From: an uncultured Mycoplasmatota bacterium
GTDB lineage: Bacteria; Bacillota_I; Bacilli_A; RF39; UBA660
Direction of reading: 5' to 3'
Length of the DNA: 47,725 nt
NCBI GenBank assembly: GCA_900553395.1
Contig: USDJ01000009.1
Span: forward strand, 1-47,725
The notes under the pieces are model-generated. The model saw nothing but the letters and a program-made list of their open reading frames with translations, searched no databases and had not been told where the DNA came from. Every line of letters starts with the position of its first letter. Position 1 is the stretch's first letter. Below, in pieces: positions 15,458 through 24,474 of the stretch. Made by a program: the position numbers and the translations under genes.

Positions 15458-16671
15458 ATGTATAATTACGTTATGTCATTATTTAAATTTGATATACTAG
15501 GTAAAGGCAAAAAAACTTTATAGATAATTTTACTAGTATATTAAATAACGGAACATATAAAGACTTAGAACTGCTTTTACAAAACAAAAAGATATGTATA
15601 ATAGTAGTAGAAAACGATTTATTCTTTAAGAATATTGAATTAATTATATCTAAAGCACAAGACAGTGATAATATCCTAAATAGTGTAAGAAGTATTTTAG
15701 CTGTTAATAAAGAGTATATACTTAATAATAAAGAAAAACTATTAAAATTTTATAATAATGAAAAATTTTATTCTGAATATTTAGACTTATTAAAAAGAAA
15801 TGGTGTAAATGTATTAGACATAATAGATTATTTATATGAAAATAATTTAGATGCACCATATAACTATTTAGTTTCTATTTCTATAAAAGAGAAAAATGGA
15901 GTTAATTTTATTTTGAAGAAGTTTGATTACTTTTTAAATAAAAATAGGCATCTTTTAGAGCTAAGGGATATAGTTAAGGGAACTATTTTAGAAAGCAGTG
16001 TTGATGATAAAATAGACTCAAGTAAAGAAATCGTAATAGAAGAAATGGCATCAAAAACAGGGCTAACTATAGAAATTATGAAAAAAGAAGGAATGCTTGA
16101 TAATTTAGTTGAACTTATAGATTCTATTGTAGAAAAAGAAGGGATGCATTATCACGATTTAAGAAAAATTGGATTAGGTAGAAATAGTTTAGTATATTCT
16201 ATTGGAAGTAAGGTTATAAAGTTAGGATTAGAGAAAAAAAGTTATGCCTTAAAAAGCAATAAAAGATTTTTAAATGTAATATACAAAGCAGATTTTCTAT
16301 CAGGAATAGATGGTAGGTTTTTAATTCATATAGAAGTAACTAATTTAGTGGATACCGAAAGTGCCACTATGGAAATGTTATATCAGATATATAAAGAATT
16401 AAGAACTTTAGGCTATGTTTGGACAGATTGTAGGCTTGATAATATTGGTAAACTTTTAAGTGATAATAATGATACTAAATCTGAAGGTGACTTTTTAAAA
16501 AGAGGAGATATGGTAATTCTTGATGGAGATTATATATATACATTGGATGAATTTGCTAATTTAGGCAAAGATAGAAATAGTGAATTAAGTAATATATATA
16601 ACTATAACTTGCTAAAAAGCTTAGAGGATAGGTATCAACTTGAAACTTTATCGGGTAAAAGAATAATGTAA
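15458..16671 (+). pseudogene. Kinase-fold protein split by a frameshift in an A7 run
   Basis: ATG at 15458 after AGGTGATA opens MYNYVMSLFKFDILGKGKK and then hits TAG at 15521. The coding frame continues in the -1 frame from the seven As at 15509-15515 (KNFIDNFTSILNN onward) to 16671, giving about 404 residues if one base is gained. The N-terminal half (about 1-230) is helical and unrecognised. The C-terminal half shows kinase landmarks: LRKIGLGRNSLVYSIGSKVI with a lysine following, catalytic-loop-like WTDCRLDNIG (Asp, then Asn five later) and VILDGDYIY in place of DFG. A TTG at 15913 could give only a partial product. Mutation, phase variation, transcriptional slippage or a sequence error would all explain it. 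Confidence 0.75.
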
Positions 16672-16726
16672 TATATTATTTTAGATAAAAATAGTGTATA
16701 ATACTATGAGTATGCGGGGTGATATA

Positions 16727-17998
16727 ATGTTTATAGATGAAGTAATACTTGAATTAAATGCTGGTCGTGGTGGTAACGGATGTATGGCATTTAGAAGAGA
16801 AAAATATATAGAGATGGGTGGACCATTTGGAGGAAATGGTGGAAAAGGTGGCAATATAGTATTTGAAGTCGACGAAGGTTTGAATACTTTAATTGACTTG
16901 AGATATAAAAAAATATATAAAGCTAGCCCAGGTAGTCATGGTACGGGTAAAGGTTGTCATGGCAAAAATGCTAGTGATTTAATTATTAAAGTTCCACCTG
17001 GAAGTGTTATAACTGACTTAGATACAAATCTTATTATAGGTGATTTAGTAAAAAAAGGTGATAGAGTGGTAGCAGCCCTAGGTGGTAGAGGCGGAAGAGG
17101 TAATATGGCATTTGCCACAAGAAGCAATCCGGCACCAGCTTTCTGTGAAAATGGAGAGCCTGGAGAAGTAAAAAAAGTTAAAGTTGAATTAAAGCTTTTG
17201 GCTGATGTAGGACTAGTTGGAATGCCAAGCGTTGGTAAAAGTACACTTATCAGTAAAATAAGTGCAGCAAGGCCTAAAATAGCTGCTTATCATTTTACAA
17301 CATTATCTCCTAATTTAGGAGTAGTTAAAACTCGCGATAACAGATCATTTGTAGTAGCGGATCTACCTGGCTTAATTAAGGGTGCGTCTCTAGGAGAAGG
17401 CTTAGGAGATAAATTTTTAAAGCATATTGAAAGAACTAGGGTAATTGCTCACGTTATAGATATGTCATCTTTAGAAGGTAGAGATCCTGTTGATGATTAT
17501 AATGTAATAAATGAAGAATTAAAAAACTTTAATGAAAAAATATTAGAAAAGCCACAAATAATAATTGCTAATAAAATGGATATGCCAAATTCTCTAGAGA
17601 ATTTAGAAAGATTTAAAAAGGAAGTAAAAGAAGAAGTATTTCCTATAAGTGCTTATACTGGTGAAGGAATAGATAGTGTTTTAATTAAACTAGCGGATAT
17701 GTTAGATAAAATTGAAAAAAAGCCTCTATATGAAGAAGAGAAGTTTGAAAGTCACGTATTATATAAATTTGAGAAAGAAAAACCATTTACGATATATAAA
17801 GATAAAGATACTTTTGTAGTAAGTGGCGATGAAATAGAAAAAATACTAAAGATGACTTGGTTTGCTAGTGATGAAGCATTTATTAGATTTTCTAAAAAAT
17901 TAAGACGATTAGGTATTGATGATGAACTTAAGAAGATGGGAATTCAACCTGGTGATACAGTAAGAATACTCGACTATGAATTTGAATATAAGGATTAA
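16727..17998 (+). CDS. obgE: GTPase ObgE/CgtA
   Basis: 423 residues; the ATG at 16727 follows GGGGTGA, and earlier in-frame starts are unsupported. Three domains: the glycine-rich Obg fold (about 1-158, ELNAGRGGNGC, GGPFGGNGGKGGN), the GTPase domain with G1 GMPSVGKST, G3 DLPGLIKGAS, G4 NKMD and G5 SAYTGEG, and the C-terminal OCT domain (about 340-423). ObgE is an essential GTPase of large-subunit assembly and stress signalling. A TATAAT at 16697 is a plausible -10. Terminator follows. Confidence 0.97.
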   Translation: MFIDEVILELNAGRGGNGCMAFRREKYIEMGGPFGGNGGKGGNIVFEVDEGLNTLIDLRYKKIYKASPGSHGTGKGCHGKNASDLIIKVPPGSVITDLDTNLIIGDLVKKGDRVVAALGGRGGRGNMAFATRSNPAPAFCENGEPGEVKKVKVELKLLADVGLVGMPSVGKSTLISKISAARPKIAAYHFTTLSPNLGVVKTRDNRSFVVADLPGLIKGASLGEGLGDKFLKHIERTRVIAHVIDMSSLEGRDPVDDYNVINEELKNFNEKILEKPQIIIANKMDMPNSLENLERFKKEVKEEVFPISAYTGEGIDSVLIKLADMLDKIEKKPLYEEEKFESHVLYKFEKEKPFTIYKDKDTFVVSGDEIEKILKMTWFASDEAFIRFSKKLRRLGIDDELKKMGIQPGDTVRILDYEFEYKD

Positions 17999-17999
17999 T

Positions 18000-18028
18000 A
18001 AGTACTTGTAAAAAAGTACTTTTTTTTA
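18000..18028 (+). terminator. obgE terminator
   Basis: AAGTACT (18000-18006) pairs with AGTACTT (18015-18021), followed by eight Ts. Confidence 0.85.
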
Positions 18029-18057
18029 TATAATAAATATAGAAGGTAGATGATTAT

Positions 18058-19164
18058 ATGAAAAATAGTGGATTTACGTTGATTGAACTTTTGGCTGTAA
18101 TTTTAATTTTATCTTTACTAACAGTTTTAGCTACAACATCAGTAACTAAAATAGTAAAAGATTCCAAGAATAGATTATATAAAGCTCAAATAGAATCAAT
18201 TAAAGCATCTGCTGAAAGTTGGGCATCTGAAAATTTGTCCTTGCTTCCACAAAGTGGAGAATGTGCATACTTAACTTTAAAAAATTTAAAAACTTATGGT
18301 GTTGTTGATGATGACGTAAAAGATCCGAGAACAAATAGTTTGCTTAGTGATGATATGAAAATAAAAATTACTGCTAAATCAAGTAGTGTAGGTAAAAGCC
18401 TTTTTGATTATGAGGTTGGTGCCACTAATGTTAGTACGTGTAGCAAAATTTCTTTAACTATTGGTAAAATAGTATATTTTGACGTAGAAAACGGAAAGTC
18501 TTGTTCAGATTATGTTAAAGAAAATAGTGAATCTGGATATAACGGAATAGATAATAAAGGTGAAAACAAGACAAGCTGCTTAAAATTTTATAAATTTCCA
18601 AATAGTAGTGAGGATATAGTAACTCTTATTTTAGATCATAATACTACATCAGAATCTTTAGCTGCAGATCCTAGTACTGATACAAATAAAAATGGGCCAT
18701 TAGAAGCCTTAAAAACTCTTAAAAATGACACACAAAACTGGAAGGGAACTTTGACACCTTCAAATTATTCTTATAATTCAGGAAGTATAAGCTATACTAT
18801 AAATTATACTGGATATAAAGCTAGGCTCATAACGGCTAATGAAGTAGCCCAGATAGCTGGAATTGACTTTGATGAGACAACTCAAGAAGGACTATCTATT
18901 AAGGTACCTTTAATTTCAAATTCATTTTCAACATCTGAAGTTAATAAAAGACTTTATATTTTGTGCGATGATGTATCTTCACTTGATTGTGAATATATTA
19001 CGTCATCTGCCATCCAAAATACATATGGTTCATTTTGGATTGTAAGAGGAAGACATTTAGGCTATGGAACTATTAAACACATTAATAGTAGTGGCGTTAC
19101 TGAAAACAAAACATATGGTATCCGTCCAGTAATTGAAGTTAATAGTTCAGTATTTTCTGAGTAA
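18058..19164 (+). CDS. Type IV prepilin-like protein with a large C-terminal domain
   Basis: 368 residues; ATG after AAGGTAGATG. The N-terminus MKNSG-FTLIELLAVILILS is a class III prepilin signal: cleavage before Phe6 with Glu at mature position 5, then a hydrophobic helix. The remaining about 330 residues are secreted, with four to six cysteines (ECAYLTL, VSTCSK, KSCSDY, TSCLKF, LCDDV, LDCEY) that could form disulphides. The last third (ITANEVAQIAG to YGIRPVIEVN) resembles the C-terminal part of domains found on many Firmicute surface proteins whose ends read VRPVV. It probably joins the pilus built by the machinery at 37.9-42.0 kb, as a minor or tip pilin. Single gene between terminators. 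Confidence 0.85.
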   Translation: MKNSGFTLIELLAVILILSLLTVLATTSVTKIVKDSKNRLYKAQIESIKASAESWASENLSLLPQSGECAYLTLKNLKTYGVVDDDVKDPRTNSLLSDDMKIKITAKSSSVGKSLFDYEVGATNVSTCSKISLTIGKIVYFDVENGKSCSDYVKENSESGYNGIDNKGENKTSCLKFYKFPNSSEDIVTLILDHNTTSESLAADPSTDTNKNGPLEALKTLKNDTQNWKGTLTPSNYSYNSGSISYTINYTGYKARLITANEVAQIAGIDFDETTQEGLSIKVPLISNSFSTSEVNKRLYILCDDVSSLDCEYITSSAIQNTYGSFWIVRGRHLGYGTIKHINSSGVTENKTYGIRPVIEVNSSVFSE

Positions 19165-19165
19165 T

Positions 19166-19217
19166 AGAATTTTAATAAATTTGATTTTAAAAATTGAATT
19201 TGTTAAAATTCTTTTTT
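19166..19217 (+). terminator. Terminator after the prepilin gene
   Basis: AGAATTTTAA (19166-19175) pairs with TTAAAATTCT (19203-19212), extended by an inner 5-bp stem, then Ts. Confidence 0.8.
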
Positions 19218-19256
19218 GTAAAAAATACTATATAACTTTAATATTTTTTTATTGCA

Positions 19257-19265
19257 TGATATAAT
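19257..19265 (+). promoter_or_regulatory. Extended -10 promoter of the TrmH-family gene
   Basis: TGATATAAT, 15 bases upstream of the start codon; TTTAAT (19237-19242) is a weak -35. Confidence 0.55.
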
Positions 19266-19280
19266 TAAAGAGGTGATTTT

Positions 19281-20012
19281 ATGCTATATACTTCTATAGA
19301 AAATAAAAAAATAAAAAGTATAAAAAAATTAGAGCAAAAAAAGTTTAGAGATGAAACTAGTGAATTTGTAGTTGAAGGAGATCACCTTGTAATTGAAGCC
19401 TTTAAAGCCAACATATTAAAAGAGATTATTGCTTTAGAAGGTACTATTATAGATAAAGTAGATGTAAAAATTAACTATGCAACAAGTAGTGTCTTAAAAT
19501 ATATAAGCTCATTAAGTACTCCACCTAAAGTGATTGGTATATGTAAAAAAATAAAAGAGAAGCCTCTTAAAGATAAAATATTAATATTAGATGGAATTCA
19601 AGATCCGGGAAATTTAGGTACAATAATTAGAAGCTGTGTCGCTTTTAATATTAGTGATATAATAGTTAGTCCTGATACAACAGATATTTATAGTCCTAAA
19701 GTCTTAAGAGCTACTCAAGGTATGATATTTAATGTTAATATTATAAAGCGAGACTTAGGAGAGATTATCTATTTATTAAAAAATAGTGGATATACTATAT
19801 ATGGTACTAAGGTAAATGGTGGAAAAAGTGTAAAAAATATTGAAAAAAAAGAAAAGTTTGCTATAATAATGGGAAATGAAGGAAATGGCGTTAAGAAAGA
19901 AAATTTAGATTTATGCAGTGAATATATATATATTGATATGAATAATAAATGTGAAAGTCTGAATGTTGGCGTTGCAACAGGTATAATTCTATACGAATTA
20001 AATATGAGGTGA
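19281..20012 (+). CDS. TrmH/SpoU family RNA 2'-O-methyltransferase
   Basis: 243 residues; ATG after GAGGTGATTTT. An N-terminal substrate-binding domain (about 1-90) precedes the SPOUT knot domain with motif 1 ILDGIQDPGNLGTIIRS, motif 2 IIMGNEGNGVKKE and motif 3 ESLNVGVATGIILYEL. The family methylates ribose in rRNA or tRNA; the length and N-terminus fit the YsgA/RlmB-like branch, but the exact nucleotide cannot be assigned from sequence. It leads a cluster with rimM and trmD, so all three genes serve RNA modification or ribosome maturation. Confidence 0.93.
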   Translation: MLYTSIENKKIKSIKKLEQKKFRDETSEFVVEGDHLVIEAFKANILKEIIALEGTIIDKVDVKINYATSSVLKYISSLSTPPKVIGICKKIKEKPLKDKILILDGIQDPGNLGTIIRSCVAFNISDIIVSPDTTDIYSPKVLRATQGMIFNVNIIKRDLGEIIYLLKNSGYTIYGTKVNGGKSVKNIEKKEKFAIIMGNEGNGVKKENLDLCSEYIYIDMNNKCESLNVGVATGIILYELNMR

Positions 20013-20016
20013 TAAA

Positions 20017-20499
20017 GTGGGTTTAATTTACATAGGTAAATTAGTAAATACTCATGGGCTAAAAGGAGAAGTTAAGATTATTTCTAATTTTGAATATAAA
20101 GACCAGGTGTTTAAAGAAAATAACAGTATATATATAAATAATACTATTTATAAAATAAAATCATATAGACATCATAAAATATTTGATATGTTAGTTCTAG
20201 ATGGTGTTAATTTTGATGCAGCTATAAATTTAAAAGGATCTGAAGTCTGTATAGAAAGATCTGATTATAATTTTAATGGCTATATTACAGCCGATTTAAT
20301 AGGGCTTAACGTATATGATGGTAATATATATAAGGGCAAGGTTGTAGATATATTAAAAACTATTAATTATGAATTATTAGTGGTTGATGGTATTAAGAAA
20401 CATTTTATACCAAATATAAGTGAATTTGTAAAAGAAGTAGATTTGAAAAATAAAATAATAAGAGTTGATTATATAAAGGGGTTAGATTATGAAGATTGA
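20017..20499 (+). CDS. rimM: Ribosome maturation factor RimM
   Basis: 160 residues from a GTG at 20017, close after a GAGGTGATAA stretch overlapping the previous gene's end. RimM binds S19 and helps mature the 30S head. The N-terminal domain begins IGKLVNTHGLKGEVKI, the family signature; the C-terminal PRC-barrel includes GKVVDILKT and HFIPNISEFVKEVD. Slightly shorter than the typical 165-175. It overlaps trmD by 11 bases, a conserved pairing; rpsP and rplS, common partners, are absent here. Confidence 0.94.
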   Translation: MGLIYIGKLVNTHGLKGEVKIISNFEYKDQVFKENNSIYINNTIYKIKSYRHHKIFDMLVLDGVNFDAAINLKGSEVCIERSDYNFNGYITADLIGLNVYDGNIYKGKVVDILKTINYELLVVDGIKKHFIPNISEFVKEVDLKNKIIRVDYIKGLDYED

Positions 20500-21157
20500 T
20501 ATTTTGACTTTGTTTCCTAATATGTTTGATGGATTTATAAGTGAATCTATAATAAAGCGTGCTATAGAAGCAAATAAAGTTGAAATAAATATATATAATA
20601 TAAGAGACTATTCTAAGGATCCACATAAAAGAGTAGATGATTATGGTTTTGGTGGCGGAGCTGGAATGGTTTTGATGCCTCAACCTATATTTGATGCGGT
20701 AGAAAGCTTAAAGAGGGAAAATTCTAAAGTTATACTAATGACTCCACAGGGAATAAAATATAATCAAAAATGTGCTTACAAGCTATCTAAAGAAAAACAT
20801 TTGATTATAATATGTGGTCATTATGAAGGCTTCGATGAGAGAATTAGAACTATCGTAGATATGGAAATAAGTATAGGTGATTATGTTTTAACCGGGGGAG
20901 AAATACCCGCTATGGCGGTAAGCGATAGTATTATTAGATTATTAGATGGTGTGATAGAAGAAGAATCTCATTTAAAAGATTCATTTAATAATAATCTTTT
21001 AGATTATCCTGTTTATACACATCCTGTTGATTTTAGAGGAATGAAAGTTCCAGATGTACTTTTATCAGGACATCATGCTAACATAGATAGTTGGAGATTA
21101 AATGAGCAATTAAAAAGGACAAAAGAAAGAAGACCGGATTTATTAGAAAAGAGCTGA
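20489..21157 (+). CDS. trmD: tRNA (guanine37-N1)-methyltransferase
   Basis: 222 residues. A SPOUT methylase that makes m1G37 in tRNAs reading CNN and some GGN codons to prevent frameshifting. Seen: N-terminal MKIDILTLFPNMFDG, DYGFGGGAGMVLMPQP, the S-adenosylmethionine knot ICGHYEGFDERI and GDYVLTGGEIPAMAVSD, and the C-terminal LSGHHANIDSWR. Usual length is 230-250, so the C-terminus is slightly short. Overlaps rimM and leads into two unknown genes with spacings of four and one bases. Confidence 0.97.
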   Translation: MKIDILTLFPNMFDGFISESIIKRAIEANKVEINIYNIRDYSKDPHKRVDDYGFGGGAGMVLMPQPIFDAVESLKRENSKVILMTPQGIKYNQKCAYKLSKEKHLIIICGHYEGFDERIRTIVDMEISIGDYVLTGGEIPAMAVSDSIIRLLDGVIEEESHLKDSFNNNLLDYPVYTHPVDFRGMKVPDVLLSGHHANIDSWRLNEQLKRTKERRPDLLEKS

Positions 21158-21161
21158 TATT

Positions 21162-21635
21162 ATGAATGAAAAGCATTATTATATATATAAAAAAGGAAAC
21201 AATAATAGTGAAATAGTTTATATTGATTATGATAAGCTTAAGGGCTTTGATTTTAGACCTAGAAATAATGTTAAATATGATGGCGTAGTAGTTAATAAAA
21301 TGATAATTATAAAGCCTTCTATGATAGAAAAGGTTTTACGTCGCAAAATCAAAAAAAAATTAGACTTATATTTAAAACTTATTATAAGATTTATAGAGAG
21401 TGATGATAGCTCTGATGGTGATGCTATAAGAGAAGCATTAAATGATTTAACAAGATATGAAAATATAGTTAAATATAAATATAGAAAATATTTGGATGAA
21501 AAGTATTTAAGACTTTTACTTAAGAAAATAGCAATACTAGAGTACGAACTAAATTCAAAGTATATGTCTTTAAGTAAAACTAAAGTGGAAGATAAAAGTC
21601 TGGAAGAAGAAGTAGAAGTTCACAGGAGAAGGTAG
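21162..21635 (+). CDS. Uncharacterised basic helical protein
   Basis: 157 residues, not recognised. The N-terminal about 50 residues look like a beta-rich unit (YYIYKKGNNNSEIVYIDYDK); the rest is predicted helical and strongly basic (RRKIKKKLDLYLKLI, KYKYRKYL), ending in a charged tail HRRR. No signal peptide or membrane span. It begins four bases after trmD and ends one base before the next gene, so it is part of the same operon. RNA binding or a structural role is possible by charge only. May be lineage-specific. Confidence 0.75.
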   Translation: MNEKHYYIYKKGNNNSEIVYIDYDKLKGFDFRPRNNVKYDGVVVNKMIIIKPSMIEKVLRRKIKKKLDLYLKLIIRFIESDDSSDGDAIREALNDLTRYENIVKYKYRKYLDEKYLRLLLKKIAILEYELNSKYMSLSKTKVEDKSLEEEVEVHRRR

Positions 21636-21636
21636 T

Positions 21637-22341
21637 ATGAAAAAGTATGTGTTTTGTTTCTTGGGTGGACACGATATCGAAGTAGATAAGGTAGGTAAGT
21701 TTTCTAACTTAAAAAGCATAGATGAATTTACATCTCAATTTAATAGTGAACAAGAGTTAAAAAAGTATTTGCTTAGTAATTTTGGTACAACTTATGGATA
21801 CTCTTGGGAAATGGGTAAAAAATTACGAATTAAATGTATAAGTGAAAAATCAGAATATTTTTTACCAATAGTTTATAGTTATACAAAAAAATATTTATCT
21901 GAAGGTTTTGTAAGAAGTAAATTTTTTTCTTATACAAGAGATACTAGTTTTTTATATGGACTTGCAAGCCTTTATTCTACTAAATTTCCTAGACGATGCT
22001 GGAAAGATAAGTCATTATATACTCATAAATTATATTTTTGTTTAGAAGAAATAAAAGCTATGGGAGGATTTTTTGCTTCTCAAGAATTGAATGGATTACT
22101 AAGAGAAGTTTTAGAACAAATTTATTTAAGAGCGGTATACAGCGGACCAAATGGTGGCAATGATTATAATGGAACAAGAATATTAGGGTTTTTTATATAT
22201 GATTTTGAATCTAGGAGAGAGTCAAAGGAACGAACACAGAGAATAGAGAATTTAAAAATTTTTAAGGACAAAGTAAATAAATCAAAAGCACCTAATGAAG
22301 ATGAGTACTATCAATTAACTTTTGGTGACATAATAAGATAG
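21637..22341 (+). CDS. Uncharacterised protein after trmD
   Basis: 234 residues, not recognised; ATG after GGAGAAGG. Seen: N-terminal FCFLGGHDIEVDKVGKF, a central aromatic and basic region (GFVRSKFFSYTRDTSFLYGL, FPRRCWKDK) and a C-terminal KAPNEDEYYQLTF. Several cysteines but no zinc-finger spacing. No membrane segment. It closes the trmH-rimM-trmD-unknown-unknown run and is followed by a terminator. Start and frame are well supported by the ribosome site and by its tight position. Confidence 0.75.
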   Translation: MKKYVFCFLGGHDIEVDKVGKFSNLKSIDEFTSQFNSEQELKKYLLSNFGTTYGYSWEMGKKLRIKCISEKSEYFLPIVYSYTKKYLSEGFVRSKFFSYTRDTSFLYGLASLYSTKFPRRCWKDKSLYTHKLYFCLEEIKAMGGFFASQELNGLLREVLEQIYLRAVYSGPNGGNDYNGTRILGFFIYDFESRRESKERTQRIENLKIFKDKVNKSKAPNEDEYYQLTFGDIIR

Positions 22342-22357
22342 ATATCTATCTTTTTTT
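22335..22357 (+). terminator. Terminator of the trmD operon
   Basis: AAGATAGATATCTATCTT palindrome (22335-22352) overlapping the stop codon, followed by Ts. Confidence 0.75.
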
Positions 22358-22358
22358 G

Positions 22359-22387
22359 TTTACAATTTTTTTAAAACATGCTAAAAT
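22359..22387 (+). promoter_or_regulatory. Promoter of ireB-ruvX operon
   Basis: TTTACA (22359-22364) and TAAAAT (22382-22387), 17 bases apart. Confidence 0.6.
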
Positions 22388-22435
22388 AATATTGTATTCA
22401 TAGAAGAATATAACTCGTACTAAAGAGGTGAGTGT

Positions 22436-22681
22436 ATGGAAGATACAAAAGTGTATAATTCAGATGATATTCAAAAGGAGTATATTTCAAAGGTTATTAA
22501 AGATGTATCTAGTATATTAGAAGATAGAGGTTATAATCCTGTAAATCAAATTGTAGGATACTTAATAAGTGGAGATCCAGGTTATATTTCAAGCTATAAA
22601 GAGGCTAGAAATAAAATAACTGAATTTGATAGAGCGAAAATATTAGAAACTATAATAAGAGAATTTTTGGAAAACAAATGA
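22436..22681 (+). CDS. IreB family regulatory phosphoprotein (UPF0297)
   Basis: 81 residues; ATG after AAAGAGGTGAG. The sequence from YNSDDIQKEYISKVIKDV through NPVNQIVGYLISGDPGYISSY to ILETIIREFL matches the UPF0297/IreB family, a small protein that in Enterococcus is phosphorylated by the Ser/Thr kinase IreK and influences cell-wall stress tolerance. First of the conserved trio ireB-ruvX-DUF1292; its stop overlaps the ruvX start (ATGA). No IreK-type kinase is in the window. Confidence 0.95.
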   Translation: MEDTKVYNSDDIQKEYISKVIKDVSSILEDRGYNPVNQIVGYLISGDPGYISSYKEARNKITEFDRAKILETIIREFLENK

Positions 22682-23106
22682 GATATTTAGGTTTAGATTT
22701 GGGTACACGCACTTTAGGAATATCAATAAGTGATACGACTTTAACTATTGCAAGTACCTTAAAAACTATTAGATTTTCAGATAGCGATTATGATTCTTTA
22801 ATTGAACCATTAAAAAAAATAATAGATGAATATAATATTTCTAAAATTGTTTTAGGATATCCTAAGAATATGAATAATACAATAGGTGATAGATGTAAAA
22901 CCACTTTAGAATTCAAGGAAAAGTTAGTAGAGTTAGTTAATGTTGAAGTCGTTTTGCAAGATGAAAGACGTACTACTATAGAAGCGACAAATTATATGTT
23001 AGAAGCTGATATTTCAAGAAAAAAAAGAAAAAAGAAAATTGATTCATTAGCTGCTAATATAATTCTTCAAACATATTTAGATAGGGAAAAGGGAGGAAAA
23101 TTATGA
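22678..23106 (+). CDS. ruvX: Putative pre-16S rRNA nuclease RuvX/YqgF
   Basis: 142 residues. RNase H-like fold; family members mature the 16S rRNA 5' end and have been linked to Holliday junctions. Seen: N-terminal RYLGLDLGTRTLGISISD with the catalytic aspartate, a second acidic site in LQDERRTTIEA, and the third acidic position in KKIDSLAANIILQTYLD. Overlaps both neighbours by four bases, a strongly coupled trio. Confidence 0.95.
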   Translation: MRYLGLDLGTRTLGISISDTTLTIASTLKTIRFSDSDYDSLIEPLKKIIDEYNISKIVLGYPKNMNNTIGDRCKTTLEFKEKLVELVNVEVVLQDERRTTIEATNYMLEADISRKKRKKKIDSLAANIILQTYLDREKGGKL

Positions 23107-23387
23107 AAGAAGAAACAATGACTTTTAAAGTTATGAACGATGAGGGAAAAGAAGTAGAGTGTGAAGTTTTATTCACATTTGAATCAGATGAAACTAAGAA
23201 AAATTATATAGTTTATACGGATAATACAGAAGATGAAGAAGGAAATACTAAAGTATATGCTTCTATATATAACCCAGATGAAGATGAAACTAAATTATTG
23301 CCAATAGAAACTGAAAAAGAATGGAAAATTATCGAAACTATATTAGATGAATTACAAAACGAAACTGCAACTGATAATAAAGAGTAA
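23103..23387 (+). CDS. DUF1292 family protein (UPF0473)
   Basis: 94 residues; ATG overlaps the ruvX stop, with GGGAGGAAAA upstream. Acidic protein matching DUF1292: VMNDEGKEVECEVLFTFESD, NYIVYTDNTEDEEGN, YASIYNPDEDETKLLPIE, EKEWKIIETILDE. Function unknown; conserved as the third gene after ireB and ruvX in Firmicutes. Its stop codon lies within a hairpin directly upstream of mltG. Confidence 0.93.
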   Translation: MKEETMTFKVMNDEGKEVECEVLFTFESDETKKNYIVYTDNTEDEEGNTKVYASIYNPDEDETKLLPIETEKEWKIIETILDELQNETATDNKE

Positions 23388-23397
23388 TTTACTCTTT
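23379..23397 (+). promoter_or_regulatory. Hairpin between DUF1292 gene and mltG
   Basis: AAAGAGTA (23379-23386) pairs with TACTCTTT (23390-23397), three-base loop. Weak T tract; probably a partial terminator. It occupies the place where the mltG ribosome site would be expected. Confidence 0.6.
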
Positions 23398-23403
23398 TAT
23401 TTT

Positions 23404-24474
23404 ATGAAAAAAGTAGTAATAATTGTTTGCAGTGTAATAATAGCTTTAATTTTAAGCATTATTATATTTTATAAACTTAATTTAAGAGCAGTTAGTAGTG
23501 ATTCTAGTAACGTTGAATTTTTAGTTGACAGTGGTAATACTTATTATGATGTTATAAAGAAATTAAAAAAAGAAGGTTTAATTAGAAATGAATTAGTATT
23601 TAAGGTATATATAAAGCTTAATAAAGAAAGTAAAATAGATGCAGGAAAGTATACTTTAAGAAAGAATATGAGTGTTAGCGATATTGTAAAAGAGTTTAAA
23701 AAAGGTAATACTTATAATCCAGATGCTATAGTGATTACATTTAAAGAAGGTAAGAACATGAGAAGCATTGCATCTACGATTTCAAAATATACTAACAATA
23801 ATGAGAATGATGTATATGAATTATTGAAAGATAAAGAATATTTGAAATCTCTAATTGATAGTTATTGGTTTATAAGCGATGATATATTAAATGATAAAAT
23901 TTATTATTCGCTAGAAGGATATCTATATCCAGAAACGTATGAGTTTAAAAATAAAGATGTTTCAGTTAAAGAAATATTTAAAAGCATGCTAGATGAAATG
24001 GGTAAAAAGTTAGAGCCATTAAAAAATGATTTGGAAAAATTAAAGTATTCTACTCATGAGGTTTTGACACTTGCATCAATAGTAGAACTAGAAGGTGCAA
24101 GAAGTGATGACAGGGCTGGTATTGCTGGTGTATTCTATAATAGGCTAGATTCTAATTGGAGTCTTGGAAGTGATGTTACAACTTATTATGCAGCAAAAGT
24201 TGAGTTAAATGAAAGAGACTTATACAAATATGAAATAGATGATAAGAATGACTATAATACGAGAAGTAGTTATCTAGCAGGAAAACTTCCAATAGGTCCT
24301 ATTTGTAATCCAAGTATAGAATCTATAAAAGCAACTATTTATCCGGAAAGCAATGACTATTATTATTTCGTGTCAGATATTAATGGAAAAACTTATTTTT
24401 CTAAAACTAATCAAGAACATTTAGCAATTAAAGCAGACTTAATAAAGGAAGGCTTATGGTACACATACGATTAG
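23404..24474 (+). CDS. mltG: Endolytic murein transglycosylase MltG (YceG-like)
   Basis: 356 residues from MKKVVIIVC; this start is preferred because a signal anchor follows (about 5-24), although no Shine-Dalgarno precedes it. MltG cleaves nascent glycan strands at the membrane and sets chain length. Seen: a LysM-like N-terminal region, the substrate segment LEGYLYPETYEF, the catalytic motif ASIVELEGA (Glu, usually ASIVEKEA) followed by IAGVFYNRL, and C-terminal LPIGPICNPSIESIKATIYP. Order DUF1292-mltG-trmR matches the Bacillus yrzB-yrrL-yrrM order. Confidence 0.95.
   Translation: MKKVVIIVCSVIIALILSIIIFYKLNLRAVSSDSSNVEFLVDSGNTYYDVIKKLKKEGLIRNELVFKVYIKLNKESKIDAGKYTLRKNMSVSDIVKEFKKGNTYNPDAIVITFKEGKNMRSIASTISKYTNNNENDVYELLKDKEYLKSLIDSYWFISDDILNDKIYYSLEGYLYPETYEFKNKDVSVKEIFKSMLDEMGKKLEPLKNDLEKLKYSTHEVLTLASIVELEGARSDDRAGIAGVFYNRLDSNWSLGSDVTTYYAAKVELNERDLYKYEIDDKNDYNTRSSYLAGKLPIGPICNPSIESIKATIYPESNDYYYFVSDINGKTYFSKTNQEHLAIKADLIKEGLWYTYD

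Noticed and set aside
15508..15516. Programmed -1 ribosomal frameshift at CAAAAAAAC
   Set aside because: The heptamer AAAAAAC is not in the zero-frame phase needed for simultaneous slippage (the P-site codon would re-pair with CAA), and no clear downstream pseudoknot is seen; mutation or transcriptional slippage is more likely.
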